From assembly GCF_008274695.1 (NCBI RefSeq), contig NZ_VTOU01000001.1:62001-126000 (forward strand): 64,000 bases of DNA, written 5' to 3'. Under the pieces are notes generated by a model. It had not been told where the DNA came from, ran no database searches, and saw only the letters and a list, made by a program, of their open reading frames with translations. The position numbers and the translations under genes were made by a program. Positions 53,152-63,981 of the stretch are shown here, one piece after another (position 1 is the stretch's first letter; every line of letters starts with the position of its first letter). This stretch comes from Sphingomonas montanisoli (GTDB lineage Bacteria; Pseudomonadota; Alphaproteobacteria; Sphingomonadales; Sphingomonadaceae).

Positions 53152-54906
53152 TCAGACGAGCGCCTTGGCCTCGTCGTCCATCTCACCGACCACATCATCG
53201 GCCTCGAGGATCATGTCGACGTGCGAAGCACCCGACGGGATCATCGGGAAGCAATTGGCAAGCTTGGCGACGCGGCAGTCGACCATTACCGGCCCGTCAT
53301 GCGCGAGCATGGCAGCGATCCCATCGTCGAGCTGATCCGGTCCCTCGATCCGCAGACCCATCCAGCCATAAGCCTCCGCCAGCTTCACAAAATCTGGCAA
53401 AGCATCACTGTAAGACTCTGAATACCGGCCCGCATAGGTCAGATCCTGCCACTGCCGGACCATGCCCATATATTCGTTGTTCAGGATAAATATCTTCACC
53501 GGCAGGCGATATTGGGTCGCCGTGCCGAGCTCCTGGATATTCATCTGGATCGACGCTTCGCCCGCGATATCGATCACGAGCGCATTGGGATTGCCCAACT
53601 GGGCGCCGATTGCAGCGGGCAGGCCATAGCCCATCGTACCCAGACCGCCCGAGGTAAGCCACTTATTCGGCCCTTCGAAGTCGAAGTGCTGCGCGGCCCA
53701 CATCTGATGCTGGCCGACCTCGGTCGTGATGATCGGCTTGAGCTTGTGTGTCGCCTCCCACAGCCGCTTGATGGCGTGCTGCGGCATGATCTCCTTGGTC
53801 GAAGCGCCATATTTCAGGCTCTTTTTAGCGCGCCACTGGTCGATCTGCGCGAACCATGGCTTCAGGTCCTGCGCCATATGCTGGCGCGCCTTCCACAGCT
53901 TGACCATATCCTCCATCGCTCGGCCGACGTCGCCGACGATGCCGACATCGGCGCGCACGATCTTGTTGATCGAGCTGCGATCGATATCGACGTGGATCTT
54001 CTTGCTTTGTGGCGCGAATGCATCGAGGCGGCCGGTTACGCGATCGTCGAAGCGCGCACCGAGACAGACGATCAGGTCCGCCTGGTTCATCGCCAAATTC
54101 GCTTCATAGGTGCCATGCATGCCGAGCATGCCGAGCCACTGCGACGACGACGCGGGGAAGGCGCCGAGTCCCATCAGTGTCGACGTGACGGGCGCGCCCG
54201 TGACACGGGCCAATTCGCGCAGGATCTGGCTCGCCGCCGGACCCGAGTTGATCACGCCGCCGCCGGTATAGAGCACGGGGCGCTCGGCGGCCGCGATCAT
54301 CTCTACCGCGGTTTCGATCAGGGTCGGATCGGCCTTTACCTGCGGGCGATATCCCTTGTGCGGCATCTCCTTCGTGGTCGGCTTGCGATAGGTGGCGGTC
54401 GCGACCTGCACATCCTTGGGCAGATCGATCACCACCGGACCCGGACGGCCCGAGGTCGCGATGTGGAACGCCTCGTGGATCACGTCGCTGAGCTTGGCCG
54501 GATCCTTCACCAGATAATTGTGCTTGGTGCAGTGGCGGGTGATGCCGACCGTGTCGCATTCCTGGAACGCGTCGGTGCCGATCAGCGGTGTTCCCACCTG
54601 CCCGGTGATGACCACCATCGGGATCGAATCCATCAGCGCGTCGGCGATACCGGTCACGGCATTCGTCGCGCCCGGCCCGGAGGTCACCAGCACCACGCCC
54701 GGCTTACCGGTCGATCGCGCATAGCCTTCGGCCGCATGCGCTGCGCCGCCTTCCTGACGGACGAGGATGTGGCGAATCCGCTTCTGCTTGAACAGCGCAT
54801 CATAGATCGGAAGGACCGCGCCGCCGGGATAGCCGAATACGACCTCGACGCCGAGATCGGTCAGCGCCTGGATCAGGATATCAGCTCCGGAAAGCTCGGC
54901 AGTCAT
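53152..54906 (-). CDS. ilvB: Acetolactate synthase large subunit
   Basis: 584 residues from the ATG of [15 protein letters not shown], which has GAGGA upstream; a GTG six codons earlier is less likely. It makes acetolactate from pyruvate using thiamine diphosphate. [14 protein letters not shown], the catalytic Glu in [16 protein letters not shown] and [13 protein letters not shown] are all present. The metal-binding region reads [16 protein letters not shown], with Gly-Glu-Ala where the textbook motif is Gly-Asp-Gly; similar variants occur in ilvB proteins. First gene of the ilvB-ilvH-ilvC run. Confidence 0.96.
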   Translation of the reverse strand: MTAELSGADILIQALTDLGVEVVFGYPGGAVLPIYDALFKQKRIRHILVRQEGGAAHAAEGYARSTGKPGVVLVTSGPGATNAVTGIADALMDSIPMVVITGQVGTPLIGTDAFQECDTVGITRHCTKHNYLVKDPAKLSDVIHEAFHIATSGRPGPVVIDLPKDVQVATATYRKPTTKEMPHKGYRPQVKADPTLIETAVEMIAAAERPVLYTGGGVINSGPAASQILRELARVTGAPVTSTLMGLGAFPASSSQWLGMLGMHGTYEANLAMNQADLIVCLGARFDDRVTGRLDAFAPQSKKIHVDIDRSSINKIVRADVGIVGDVGRAMEDMVKLWKARQHMAQDLKPWFAQIDQWRAKKSLKYGASTKEIMPQHAIKRLWEATHKLKPIITTEVGQHQMWAAQHFDFEGPNKWLTSGGLGTMGYGLPAAIGAQLGNPNALVIDIAGEASIQMNIQELGTATQYRLPVKIFILNNEYMGMVRQWQDLTYAGRYSESYSDALPDFVKLAEAYGWMGLRIEGPDQLDDGIAAMLAHDGPVMVDCRVAKLANCFPMIPSGASHVDMILEADDVVGEMDDEAKALV

Positions 54907-54987
54907 CGTTCGGTCCTCGTTCACGCTCGAAATGCTCGGAGACGCGGGGTTTACCGCATCCGGGAGGGGCGACCTAGAGATAATAAA

Positions 54988-55938
54988 CTAATGTGTCAAC
55001 ACATCTTCGCGTAATTTAATTGCGATTTTATCGATCAAATTGGCATCAAGATGCGCGCCGATCCGGGGCCATTCGGGCGGGAGTTGGTGGCGGAACCACG
55101 TATATTGCCGCTTGGCATATTGGCGCGTCGCGGTCTGGGCGCGCTCGATCATCACTTCGCGGCTGATGTCGCCCGCGCGCCATGCGGCGATTTCGGGCAC
55201 ACCGATCGCGCGCATGGCGGGAAGGGTGGGATCGAGTTCGCGCGTCATCAGCGCCTCGACCTCGGCCACGGCACCTGCGGCCAGCATATGTTCGAAACGC
55301 GCATCGCACCGCGCACGCAGCCATTCGCGCGGTGGCAGCAGGATGACGGGATATGTCGAAACTTCTTGTGAGATTCCCCCCTCAAGTCGTTCTTGCCATT
55401 GGCTTATCGATTCCTTGGTTGATCGTATCACCTCGAGGGCTCTGGCGATCCGCGTGGTATCGCTCGGCCGCAATCGTGCCGCCATGATCGGATCCTCGAC
55501 CGACAAGGCGGCGTAATTCTCAGTGACGGATTGTCCGCGAACTGTGGCGCGGATCGCCGGATCGATCTCCGGCACAGGTGCGATCCCAAACAGCAGGGTG
55601 CGGATGTAAAGGCCGGTGCCGCCTACGATGATCGGCAAACGCCCCGCATCGTGCACTTCGGCAATCGCGGCACGTGCATCGGCCGCCCAATCCGCTGCCG
55701 AGCAGGCGTCGGCCGCATCGCGATAGCCGAACAGGCGATGCGGCACCGTGGCCTCGTCCTCGACGCTCGGTCGCGCCGAAAGCACGCGCAGGTCGGCATA
55801 GACCTGCGATGCATCGGCATTGATCACCACGCCGTTCGCGATCCCGGCTAGCGCCATCGCGAGAGCGGACTTGCCGCTGGCCGTCGGCCCCGCAATAAGC
55901 GCGACCGGTTTACGATCCGGAGAGACGATTGTGTTCAT
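54988..55938 (-). CDS. miaA: tRNA dimethylallyltransferase
   Basis: 316 residues from the ATG at 55936-55938; the frame runs on into serB on the opposite strand and was trimmed. MiaA prenylates A37 in tRNAs that read UNN codons. [18 protein letters not shown] is the P-loop, with [20 protein letters not shown] and [13 protein letters not shown]; the C-terminal zone has [14 protein letters not shown]. Its 5' end overlaps the serB start. Confidence 0.96.
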   Translation of the reverse strand: MNTIVSPDRKPVALIAGPTASGKSALAMALAGIANGVVINADASQVYADLRVLSARPSVEDEATVPHRLFGYRDAADACSAADWAADARAAIAEVHDAGRLPIIVGGTGLYIRTLLFGIAPVPEIDPAIRATVRGQSVTENYAALSVEDPIMAARLRPSDTTRIARALEVIRSTKESISQWQERLEGGISQEVSTYPVILLPPREWLRARCDARFEHMLAAGAVAEVEALMTRELDPTLPAMRAIGVPEIAAWRAGDISREVMIERAQTATRQYAKRQYTWFRHQLPPEWPRIGAHLDANLIDKIAIKLREDVLTH

Positions 55939-56809
55939 CGCCACGCTGATAGCATCGGAAAAGCTGGGGCAGGGCGATATTTCCGCCGCCGCCGATCGGA
56001 TCGCGGCCACCGGCGCGACGCCGGGCACGATCAGTTGGATAGAAGACGGCGTCGCATGCGACATAGCCTTCGATGGCGATCCCAAGGCGGTGCGTGCTGC
56101 GTTGGAAGGCGCCTTCGCCGGAACCGATGTCGTGGTGCAGGAGGCCGCAAGGCGCCGTCGCAAGATGCTGATCGCCGATATGGATTCGACGATGATCACG
56201 ATCGAATGCATCGACGAACTGGCCGATTATGCCGGGATCAAGGCGCAGGTTTCCGAAGTGACCGAGCGCGCGATGCGCGGCGAACTCGATTTCGAAGGCG
56301 CGCTCGACGCCCGTGTGGCGCTGCTCAAGGGGCTCGACGCAAGCGTGATCGATCGCTGCCATGCCGAGCGCGTCGTCATCATGGGCGGGGCCAGGCCGCT
56401 GGTTCGCACGATGCGCGCCAACGGCCACGACTGCTATCTCGTCTCGGGTGGGTTTACGGTGTTCGCCGATCGCGTGGCGGAAGAGATCGGTTTCACCCGC
56501 GCGCTTTCGAACACGCTGGATATCCAGGGCGGCGTACTGACTGGCACGGTCGCCCGCCCGATTGTGGGAGCGGCGGCAAAGCGCGAAACCCTGCTCGCCG
56601 AGGCCGCGGCGCATGGTCTCGATCCGGCCGATTGCCTCGCGGTCGGCGACGGCGCGAACGATATTCCGATGATCGAAGCGGCAGGGCTGGGCATCGCTTA
56701 TCACGCCAAGCCGAAGACGGCGGCGGCGGCTTCAGCGCGTATTGATCACAATGACTTGCATGCGCTTCTTTATGCACAAGGTTATAAGCGCGCGGATTGG
56801 GTAGCCTAA
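55931..56809 (+). CDS. serB: Phosphoserine phosphatase SerB
   Basis: 292 residues from a GTG at 55931 that gives [12 protein letters not shown], the usual opening; an in-frame ATG at 55820 lies deep in miaA. SerB is a HAD-family enzyme that makes serine from phosphoserine. [18 protein letters not shown] carries the catalytic aspartates, [18 protein letters not shown] the motif II region, and [17 protein letters not shown] motif IV. The N-terminal part resembles the ACT-like domain. It overlaps miaA at its start by eight bases. Confidence 0.94.
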   Translation: MFIATLIASEKLGQGDISAAADRIAATGATPGTISWIEDGVACDIAFDGDPKAVRAALEGAFAGTDVVVQEAARRRRKMLIADMDSTMITIECIDELADYAGIKAQVSEVTERAMRGELDFEGALDARVALLKGLDASVIDRCHAERVVIMGGARPLVRTMRANGHDCYLVSGGFTVFADRVAEEIGFTRALSNTLDIQGGVLTGTVARPIVGAAAKRETLLAEAAAHGLDPADCLAVGDGANDIPMIEAAGLGIAYHAKPKTAAAASARIDHNDLHALLYAQGYKRADWVA

Positions 56810-57117
56810 GCTGCCATATCCGCGATGATGGCGTTGAGCGCGAAGGCGACCGCCGCCTCACCGCCGTCGAAATCGATTCGGATGCCGTCGGCATCGATCG
56901 TCGAGACCCGGCCCTTGATCGCGCCCGCATCCGGGTGATGTAGCTCGACGGTCATGCCGGTCGGCGGCACGATCGTCGTGTCGACCTGCGCGCCACTGCC
57001 CGAAACCGATCGCAGCGCCACCGTCGAATTTTCATGGCCGACGGTGAGGGTGCAGAGTCGTCGCCGGCGCCACGGCGTCGCCATGGCATGCGCGGGGCTG
57101 ATCTTTTCGTAGAGCAT
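56806..57117 (-). CDS. PilZ-like domain protein
   Basis: 103 residues from the ATG of MLYEKISPAHAM. RRRRLCTLTV resembles the RxxxR part of PilZ, but the second motif reads SVSGSGAQVDT, without the usual Asp/Asn at its start, so c-di-GMP binding is doubtful. The barrel continues MTVELHHPDAGAIKGRVSTIDADGIRIDF. It converges on serB with a four-base overlap. PilZ-like by pattern, not firmly. Confidence 0.7.
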   Translation of the reverse strand: MLYEKISPAHAMATPWRRRRLCTLTVGHENSTVALRSVSGSGAQVDTTIVPPTGMTVELHHPDAGAIKGRVSTIDADGIRIDFDGGEAAVAFALNAIIADMAA

Positions 57118-57185
57118 GCAAAATCCGTATCCGTTGTACGGACCCGGTTTAGACGGCAACGCCTGCCATTCGGTTAAAGCGGCGC

Positions 57186-58256
57186 TTACCCCCCGGTAGG
57201 GAAACAGCCCGTAACGGCACCCGCCGCTGCCGCGCATGCCTGGCTCGCCGCCGCACGGGTCGCGAACGGCCCGGCCTGCAGTCGCGTCATCGCGCCGTTC
57301 GGCACATAGAAGGGCGTCAGGCCCGAAAGCCCGCCCGACTTGCTCATCTTCGCCCACGCCGTCTGTGCGGCGCCGGGCGTCGAAAAGGCGCCGAGCTGGA
57401 TTTTCCACTTGCCACCCGAACTCGCCACAGCGGCGGGCTTAGGCGCGGCCGGCGTCGGAGCCGGTTTGACGGGAGCCGTGACTACCGGCTTGGGCGGCGG
57501 GATCGTCGCGGTGGCGACAGGCTTGGGTGCTGCGCTCGCGAGCTTCGACGGGGCAGGTACAGGCGACGGAGGCGAGGCGGGCACGTCGGCTCGGCCGACC
57601 GTCGACGGGGCTGGCCCGCCCGCCACTCCGCGCGAATTGCGCATCGTCAGGGGGCTGCTGCCCGTGCCCTGATCGACCATCTTGAGCTGATCGGTGCGCT
57701 CCATTTCCTTCGCGATCGCGAGGCCCGACTGCTTCTGATTCTCGGGAATCAGCTGATCCATCTGGGTCAGGCTCGTGCTCGCCGCGCCGATGCCCTGCGC
57801 CTTGGCGCGCGTCATATAGGCATAAGCCCGCGACCAGTCTTTCGGCAGCGAATCGCCGTTGAAATAGGCGGTGCCGACCACGTATTGCGCGCGCGCCTCG
57901 CCATGATCTGCTGCTTTCTTGAGCCAGGTCATCGCCTCATCGCGCTTGCCCGACTGGAACAGTTGGAGGCCCAGCGTGGCCTGTGCCTGTTCGTGATCGG
58001 CGGTCGCGGCCTTGCGATACCATTCGGTCGCCGCATTCGAATCCTGGGGCACGCCGCGGCCCAGCTTATAGGCTTGGCCCAGATTGAACTGCGCGTCGGG
58101 ATCGCCGGCGGCGGCAGGCGCTTTCCACTCAGCCACCGCCTTGGGATAGTCGCCGGCGAGCCAGGCATCGACGCCTTCCTTCACCCCTGCGAATGCCGGC
58201 CCCGTCATGGCCGTGCTTCCGATCAGCAACGCGACTGCCCAAGCCTTCATTACCAC
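57186..58256 (-). CDS. Sel1-repeat and SPOR-domain protein
   Basis: 356 residues. A signal peptide (MVMKAWAVALLIGSTAMTGPAFA) precedes several Sel1/TPR-like repeats (YPKAVAEWKAPAAAGDPDAQFNLGQAYKLGRGV, AATEWYRKAATADHEQAQATLGL, AMTWLKKAADHGEARAQYVVG). A long Pro/Ala-rich linker follows (PPKPVVTAPVKPAPTPAAPK), then a SPOR domain (KWKIQLGAFSTPGAAQTAWAKM). SPOR binds denuded septal peptidoglycan, so it probably acts in the periplasm at division sites. It is divergent from a second SPOR gene. Confidence 0.93.
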   Translation of the reverse strand: MVMKAWAVALLIGSTAMTGPAFAGVKEGVDAWLAGDYPKAVAEWKAPAAAGDPDAQFNLGQAYKLGRGVPQDSNAATEWYRKAATADHEQAQATLGLQLFQSGKRDEAMTWLKKAADHGEARAQYVVGTAYFNGDSLPKDWSRAYAYMTRAKAQGIGAASTSLTQMDQLIPENQKQSGLAIAKEMERTDQLKMVDQGTGSSPLTMRNSRGVAGGPAPSTVGRADVPASPPSPVPAPSKLASAAPKPVATATIPPPKPVVTAPVKPAPTPAAPKPAAVASSGGKWKIQLGAFSTPGAAQTAWAKMSKSGGLSGLTPFYVPNGAMTRLQAGPFATRAAASQACAAAAGAVTGCFPTGG

Positions 58257-58412
58257 CGCCTCAAATCTCCCCGTCCGGGCAGGGTGATAGCGACTTTGTG
58301 ACCGGCTCGCGACAGGGAATTCTCTTAAAGAACGTCGTTAACACTTCCTTAGCGGCGGCCGTGCGATGCGGGTGGGGAGGGCGAATTGCGCCCGCAGGAC
58401 ATGGGGTTGAAC

Positions 58413-59699
58413 ATGCGCAAGTTGTTGGCGTTCGCGATGGCGGGCTTGAGCGTTGCGGCGACGGGCTGCGCGATGACGGCACAACATCCACGCGTTGCGC
58501 TATCCCAGCCCACAGGGCAGCGTGCAGCCGCCACGGCCGCAAGCGCGGCGCAGGAAGCGCTGCTCGCCCGTAACCCTCTTCTCGCGGTCGTTCAGGCTGA
58601 GAACGCTGTCGGCCTTGCCCCGCAGGACGCGACCTATCGCGCACTGCTCGGCCGCGTCTATCTTGCCAATGGCCGCTTCGGTTCGGCCGAGACGGCCTTC
58701 GGCGATGCTCAGGCGCTGGACGCCACGATGGGTCGCGTAGCCGTGATCAAGGCGCTCGCCGAACTCGCTCAGGGCAAGGACGACGCCGCGCTCGCAACGC
58801 TCGATGGCCTCAAGGCCGATCAGGCCGATGCGGAAGCCGGCCTCGCGCTCATGCTCGCCGGCCGTCGCAAAGAAGGGCTGGAGATCATGGAGTCCGCCGC
58901 CCGCGCGCCCGGTGCCGATGCCCGCGCCCGTCAGAACCTCGCTCTGGGTTATGCCCTGCTCGGTCGTTGGGATGCCGCCTCGGCCACCGCCGCGCGTGAC
59001 GTGCCCGCCGATCAGCTTCCCGATCGCCTCCGCCGCTGGGCGCAGATCGCCGCGGCGCAGGACAGCGCACAGCAGGTCGCAGCCCTTCTTGGTGTCGCAC
59101 GGGTCGAGGACCCGGGCATGCCGACCGCACTCGCGCTCGTCGCTCCGGCCGAACCCGCACCGATGCTCGCGGAAGCCACCCCCGCGCCTCAGCCCGAAGT
59201 GGTTGCCGAACCAGTCGCACCCGTGGCGATTGCAGAGCAGGCACCGATCGTTCAGCGCTCGATCGCGCCTGCGCCCATCATGGCCGTCGCTACGGTCGAG
59301 AAGGCACGCGCTACTGCTCCGGCGCGCCTCGCCGCACCAAAGGCTCGCCCCATATTCGCCATGGCCAGCAAGCCCAGACTGCGCGCACCGACCATCCGCA
59401 CCGGCGGCTTCACCGTTCAGTTGGGAGCGTTCAGCACGGCGCGACGCACCGAAGCCGCATGGGGCCACATCGCAGGCAAAGCAGGCTATCTCGCCGCTTA
59501 TACCCCGTCGGGCTCGGATTTCCGCGTGGGCAAGGCGACCCTCTATCGCCTCTCGGTCGGCGGCATCGCCACCCGCGCCGAAGCTTCCAAGCTGTGCACG
59601 CGCATCAAGGCCGCGGGCAGCACTTGCTTCGTCCGGACGACCGCCAACGACCGCCCGCTCGAATGGGCGCTCCGCCGCGAGGACGCGCGCCGCGCCTGA
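58413..59699 (+). CDS. TPR-containing SPOR-domain lipoprotein
   Basis: 428 residues from ATG 58413, chosen because it places a lipoprotein signal at the start (MRKLLAFAMAGLSVAATGC). TPR-like helices follow (ALLARNPLLAVVQAENAVGLAPQDATYRALLGRVYL). A Pro/Ala/Val-rich linker leads to a C-terminal SPOR domain (GGFTVQLGAFSTARRTEAAWGHI). The predicted site is a membrane-anchored periplasmic protein at the septum. It shares about 155 bases of upstream sequence with the divergent SPOR gene at 57186. Confidence 0.92.
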   Translation: MRKLLAFAMAGLSVAATGCAMTAQHPRVALSQPTGQRAAATAASAAQEALLARNPLLAVVQAENAVGLAPQDATYRALLGRVYLANGRFGSAETAFGDAQALDATMGRVAVIKALAELAQGKDDAALATLDGLKADQADAEAGLALMLAGRRKEGLEIMESAARAPGADARARQNLALGYALLGRWDAASATAARDVPADQLPDRLRRWAQIAAAQDSAQQVAALLGVARVEDPGMPTALALVAPAEPAPMLAEATPAPQPEVVAEPVAPVAIAEQAPIVQRSIAPAPIMAVATVEKARATAPARLAAPKARPIFAMASKPRLRAPTIRTGGFTVQLGAFSTARRTEAAWGHIAGKAGYLAAYTPSGSDFRVGKATLYRLSVGGIATRAEASKLCTRIKAAGSTCFVRTTANDRPLEWALRREDARRA

Positions 59700-59722
59700 T
59701 CTTCACTCTTCAGGAAAGTTAA

Positions 59723-59756
59723 GGGGCGATCCGGCTAGCCGGGTCGCCCTTCTCAT
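59723..59756 (+). terminator. Intrinsic terminator between the SPOR gene and pyrC
   Basis: GGGCGA-T-CCGG pairs with CCGG-G-TCGCCC around a CTAG centre, followed by TTCTCATTT. It lies 24 bases after the SPOR stop and runs up to the end of convergent pyrC. Confidence 0.75.
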
Positions 59757-60982
59757 TTGACGACTACGCCGCCCTTGATCGTCGTCAGCACCTTGCCCTG
59801 AACCGGCAGGCCATCGAACGGCGTGTTGCCAGCGCTGCCGGCCATGCGATCCGAATCGATTTTCCAGAAGGCGTCCGGGTCGAACAGTACAAGGTCTGCC
59901 TCCCCGCCCGGAGCGATCGTGCCGCCGGGCAGGCCGAGCAGATTGGCGGGCGCGGTGGAGAGCAAGGCGATCAGGTCGGGCAGGGCAATCACCTCGTCGC
60001 GGACGAGTGCCAGCGAAAGCGTCAGGAGCGTCTCGGCGCCCGACATGCCCGCTTCGGCGTCGGCATAAGGCAGGCGCTTTGCCTCGGGGCCGTGCGGATC
60101 GTGGCTCGAGCAGATCACATCAACCGTTCCGTCGCGGATCGCCGCGATCGCCGCCGTCACATCGTCGTTGTCGCGCAACGGCGGGGACAGGCGGGCGAAG
60201 GTCCGGAAACCGCCGATCGCGATGTCGGACAGCAGGAAATAGGCCGGCGAGATGCCGCAGGTCACGCGCACGCCGCGCGCCTTGGCCTTCCGCACCAGAT
60301 CGAAAGCCGCGGTGGTCGACAACTGCCGGAAGTGGATGGCGGCACCGGTACGTTCGGCCAGCGCGATATCGCGCCCTACGGCCATCGCCTCGGCAATCGC
60401 GGGCGCCGCGGGCAGGCCAAAGCGGGTCGCCATCTCGCCCTCGGTCGCCACGGCGCCGGCGGTCAGCCCGCCATCCTCGGCATGCGCGATCACCACCAGA
60501 TCGAGCGCGGCGGCATAAGACAGCAGGCGATACATTACGCCCGAGTCCGCGATCCAGCCCCGCCCGGTTGCCACAGCGCAGGCGCCCGCCGCCTTCATCA
60601 GCCCGATTTCGGCCAGGTCCGTGCCCATGAGCCCCTTGGTCGCCGCTGCGATCGGGTGAACCCACAAATCAGGCTTACCGGCAGCCGCAGCCCGCTGGAC
60701 GAGCGCGGCGTGATCGAGGGCGGGCGATTGGTCGGGCATCAGCGCCACGCGCGTGACCCCTCCGGCCGCAAAGGCAGGCATGTCGATCGCGAAGCAGCCG
60801 ACATCGACGAGGCCGGGCGCGATATACGCGCCCTTCGCGTCGAGCGTCTCGGCATCCGCCGGCGCGTCGATCGTGCCGACGGCTGCAATCATCCGATCGA
60901 CTATAAGAATATCACCGGAAGCATCTGATTTAGCGATAGGATCTATTATCCGTGCATTACGGATTGCGAGAGGCCGGGTCAT
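59753..60982 (-). CDS. pyrC: Dihydroorotase-like protein lacking catalytic metal ligands (PyrC')
   Basis: 409 residues from the ATG that overlaps the pyrB stop (ATGA). The amidohydrolase frame is intact ([20 protein letters not shown] at the start, [13 protein letters not shown] near the end). But the zinc-binding DxHxH is replaced by [16 protein letters not shown], the internal HxxH region reads IHFRQLST, and the usual TDHAPH is SSHDPHG. This matches the pseudo-dihydroorotases that some bacteria keep as a structural partner of aspartate transcarbamylase. An active dihydroorotase must be encoded elsewhere. Confidence 0.88.
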   Translation of the reverse strand: MTRPLAIRNARIIDPIAKSDASGDILIVDRMIAAVGTIDAPADAETLDAKGAYIAPGLVDVGCFAIDMPAFAAGGVTRVALMPDQSPALDHAALVQRAAAAGKPDLWVHPIAAATKGLMGTDLAEIGLMKAAGACAVATGRGWIADSGVMYRLLSYAAALDLVVIAHAEDGGLTAGAVATEGEMATRFGLPAAPAIAEAMAVGRDIALAERTGAAIHFRQLSTTAAFDLVRKAKARGVRVTCGISPAYFLLSDIAIGGFRTFARLSPPLRDNDDVTAAIAAIRDGTVDVICSSHDPHGPEAKRLPYADAEAGMSGAETLLTLSLALVRDEVIALPDLIALLSTAPANLLGLPGGTIAPGGEADLVLFDPDAFWKIDSDRMAGSAGNTPFDGLPVQGKVLTTIKGGVVVK

Positions 60983-61941
60983 GCCCAACCCTCCACGCCG
61001 CGCCGTTTGCGCGTCAGCACGTCCAGGCAGGCCATGCGCACCGCGACGCCCATTTCGACCTGTTCGGTGATCGCCGATCGGGTCGGATGATCGGCGACGC
61101 TGCTCACGATCTCGACCCCGCGGTTCATAGGGCCGGGGTGCATCACCAGCGCGTCGGGCGCCGCACGCTCAAGTCGCTCGGGCGTAAGACCATAGAGCGC
61201 GTGGAACTCGCGCGGGGAGGGCAGGTAGGCGCCCTCCATCCGCTCGTTCTGCAGGCGGAGCATCATCACCACGTCGGCTCCATCGAGGCCAGCGTCGAAA
61301 TCGTGGAACGGGATCGCGCCCATCCGCTCGATCGCGGCAGGCATCAAGGTCGGCGGCGCGACGACACGCACCTCGGCGCCCAGGGCGGTCAGGGCCAGGA
61401 TGTTCGACCGCGCAACCCGGCTGTGCAGGATGTCGCCACAGATCGCGACCGTCAGCCCAGCGATATAGCCCTTGCGCCGTCGGATCGTCAGCGCATCGAG
61501 CAAAGCCTGGGTCGGGTGTTCATGCCGGCCGTCGCCGGCGTTGAGCACCGGACAGTCGACCTTGTCGGCGAGCAGTTGCACCGCGCCCGATGACTGGTGT
61601 CGCACCACGATCATATCCGCGCGCATCGCGTTGAGCGTGACGGCGGTGTCGATCAGAGTCTCGCCCTTCTTCACGCTAGACTGGCTGACCTGCATGTTGA
61701 CGACGTCGGCGCCCAGGCGCTTGCCCGCTATTTCGAACGACAGCAGAGTGCGCGTCGAATTCTCGAAAAAGGCATTGATCAGCGTCAGGCCGGCGAGCCG
61801 GCTATCATGTTTGGTGGTGGTTCGATTGAGTGCGATCCACTGTTCGGCTTCGTCGAGCAGGAACGCGATCTCATGCGGCATGAGCCCGTAGATTCCCGTC
61901 AGATGCTGATGCGGGAAAGGGCTGGGGAGGTTCGCAGACAT
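60979..61941 (-). CDS. pyrB: Aspartate carbamoyltransferase catalytic subunit
   Basis: 320 residues from the ATG at 61939-61941; the longer frame upstream overlaps the divergent SDR. It joins carbamoyl phosphate and aspartate in pyrimidine synthesis. [20 protein letters not shown] is the carbamoyl-phosphate site, with [17 protein letters not shown] and [13 protein letters not shown] for aspartate binding. It is coupled to the pyrC-like gene and probably forms a complex with it. Confidence 0.96.
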   Translation of the reverse strand: MSANLPSPFPHQHLTGIYGLMPHEIAFLLDEAEQWIALNRTTTKHDSRLAGLTLINAFFENSTRTLLSFEIAGKRLGADVVNMQVSQSSVKKGETLIDTAVTLNAMRADMIVVRHQSSGAVQLLADKVDCPVLNAGDGRHEHPTQALLDALTIRRRKGYIAGLTVAICGDILHSRVARSNILALTALGAEVRVVAPPTLMPAAIERMGAIPFHDFDAGLDGADVVMMLRLQNERMEGAYLPSPREFHALYGLTPERLERAAPDALVMHPGPMNRGVEIVSSVADHPTRSAITEQVEMGVAVRMACLDVLTRKRRGVEGWA

Positions 61942-62050
61942 TAAAGCCGCGCCATAGGGCGAGACGCGCCAAAGCTCAAGCCGTACGAGGCTTGAAACCT
62001 TCCGCCGATGCGCGTCATGTGCCGTCAAAATATATATGGGAGAGCGAGTG

Positions 62051-62929
62051 ATGCGGCTGGATGGAAAGGCGATCGTCGTCACGGGCGCCGGGCGCGGGAT
62101 CGGCGCGGCTTACGCGAAGGCGCTGGGCACGGCGGGCGCGCGGATCGTCGTCAACGATATCGATGCCGAGTCGGCCGAATCCGTCGCCGACGAAATCCGC
62201 GCCGCCGGCGGCGATGCCATTGCCGAACCCAGCGATATCGTTCGATCCGAAAAGGCGGCGGCGCTTATCGATCGGTGCATCGCGGCATTCGGCGCGATCG
62301 ACGGATTGGTGAACAATGCCGCAATCATGCTGCCTGCACGGCTCGAGCAGGACAGTCTCGAGAAACTGCGCGCGATGATCGACGTCAACATCGTCGGCAC
62401 CTTCAACTGCGCGCGCGCCGCGATCGAACCCATGCTCGCGGCGGGGAAGGGGGCGATCATCAACGTCACCTCGGGCGCGCAGACGGGGCAGACCTATCTG
62501 GGCGGCTACGGCGCGACCAAGGGCGCGGTGGCATCCTTCACTTATGCCTGGGCGAGCGAGTTGAGGGACCGCGGGATCCGCGTCAATGCCATCTCCCCGA
62601 TGGCCGCGACCGATATGTCGGGCGTGATGGGCACGCACCTGCGAGATCAGGGCATCGCCCGCGCTACCGGCCCCGCAATGCCCACGCCTGAAACCAATGC
62701 GCCGGTCATGGTCTATCTGCTGTCGGATCGCGCGGCGGGGATCACCGGCCAGGTCGTCCGCATCGACGGCACCCGCCTCAGCCTGATGTCTCACCCCGCC
62801 ATTCGCGCGCCGATCATCGAGCGCGACGTGTGGACCGCGGATGCGGTGGCCGATGCTTTCGATGCGACGCTCGCGGCAAACCAGCTACCGACCGACGTGC
62901 ATCTCTATGAGATCGGCACGGTCATCTAG
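62051..62929 (+). CDS. SDR family oxidoreductase
   Basis: 292 residues from ATG 62051, after GGGAGAGCGAG; a Met five codons earlier is less likely. [15 protein letters not shown] is the cofactor site, VNNAAIML the structural NNAG-type motif, and [11 protein letters not shown] the YxxxK. The C-terminal part is long ([24 protein letters not shown]) and may be an added lid. No partner gene gives the substrate away. It converges on the hydrolase gene with a four-base overlap. Confidence 0.92.
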   Translation: MRLDGKAIVVTGAGRGIGAAYAKALGTAGARIVVNDIDAESAESVADEIRAAGGDAIAEPSDIVRSEKAAALIDRCIAAFGAIDGLVNNAAIMLPARLEQDSLEKLRAMIDVNIVGTFNCARAAIEPMLAAGKGAIINVTSGAQTGQTYLGGYGATKGAVASFTYAWASELRDRGIRVNAISPMAATDMSGVMGTHLRDQGIARATGPAMPTPETNAPVMVYLLSDRAAGITGQVVRIDGTRLSLMSHPAIRAPIIERDVWTADAVADAFDATLAANQLPTDVHLYEIGTVI

Positions 62930-63981
62930 CGCAGCTTCGCCAGCCCCATCTGCTGAAACCATGCCGCCAGAAGCGCGAAATAGGCCGGCGCGTTCGGCGA
63001 AACCCTCTTTGCAAAGGCCAGGTCCATCTGGTCCTTCGGATCGACGCCCAGCATCATACCATGATCGGCGCCGTCGATGACATGCGTGGTGACGTTGGGA
63101 TAAAGCTTTTCCCGCGCCCGTAGTGCCGCGAGCGATGGCGCGACCGGCACCCAGGGATCGCCCTGCCCAAACAAAATCAGCGTCGGGATGCGCGATCCGT
63201 TGAGTGAGGCCAATGGATCGGCGCTGATCTGCCGCTTCCATTCGGGATCGTCGATGTTTCCCTTTAAGTAGAGCTCGCGATACCAGGGTTCGCCGCTGAT
63301 TTTCACCTCGGCCGCCGCGGCTTCGGCGCGCGAAATCTTTCCACGCGTATAATCGTCGACGGCGGTGCGCGCACCGATCGCCGCATCGATCACGCTTTGC
63401 GGATAGCCACGCACGCGCAGGAGATTGGCGACGGCGAAATTCATCTGCACGTCGGCCGCCGCCATCGGCGCCGAGATCGCGACCGCGAAGGCTGCGCGCT
63501 GCTCCTTCGCGGCGGCCATGATCGTCAGCCATCCGCCTTGGCTCAATCCCCAGAAGCCGATCCGCGCCGGGTCCACGATAGGATCGCGCTGCAGCGTGGC
63601 GAAGGCCGCGACGGCATCCTCTGCCAGAAGATCGAAATTGCCCGGCGCCGCGCCGCCACTCGTGGATTCCCCCGAGCCGCGCCGATCATAGACGAACACT
63701 GCCATGCCGAGCCGGGGCAGCATTTCGGTCAGGTGATGGTAGAGCGGTTCGCTCCGCAGCGGTGCCTGCGCCCCGTGCAGCACGATTGCGGTGGCGAGCG
63801 ATCGGCCGTTTGCCGGGTAGAAAAGCGTGCCCGAAAGCGTCGCGCCCTTGTGTTCGAACGTGATCGCTCGCTGCGCAACCGGGTTCTCGGAAGGAACCGT
63901 CCAGGGCAGATCGAGTGCCGCCGTCGCTGGCGCGGCGACGAGAAGGAAAGCGGTGGCACAAGTGAACCAGCGATATTTCAT
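62926..63981 (-). CDS. Exported alpha/beta hydrolase
   Basis: 351 residues. The signal peptide (KYRWFTCATAFLLVAAPATAA) points to the periplasm. The hydrolase core has the oxyanion segment VLHGAQAPLRSE, a GFWGLSQGGWLTIMAA nucleophile elbow with Ser in GxSxG, the acid region LILFGQGDPWVPV and the His in VIDGADHGMML. Overall it resembles prolyl-oligopeptidase/dienelactone-hydrolase-type esterases. The start is complete at 63981, just inside the window's end. Confidence 0.88.
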   Translation of the reverse strand: MKYRWFTCATAFLLVAAPATAALDLPWTVPSENPVAQRAITFEHKGATLSGTLFYPANGRSLATAIVLHGAQAPLRSEPLYHHLTEMLPRLGMAVFVYDRRGSGESTSGGAAPGNFDLLAEDAVAAFATLQRDPIVDPARIGFWGLSQGGWLTIMAAAKEQRAAFAVAISAPMAAADVQMNFAVANLLRVRGYPQSVIDAAIGARTAVDDYTRGKISRAEAAAAEVKISGEPWYRELYLKGNIDDPEWKRQISADPLASLNGSRIPTLILFGQGDPWVPVAPSLAALRAREKLYPNVTTHVIDGADHGMMLGVDPKDQMDLAFAKRVSPNAPAYFALLAAWFQQMGLAKLR

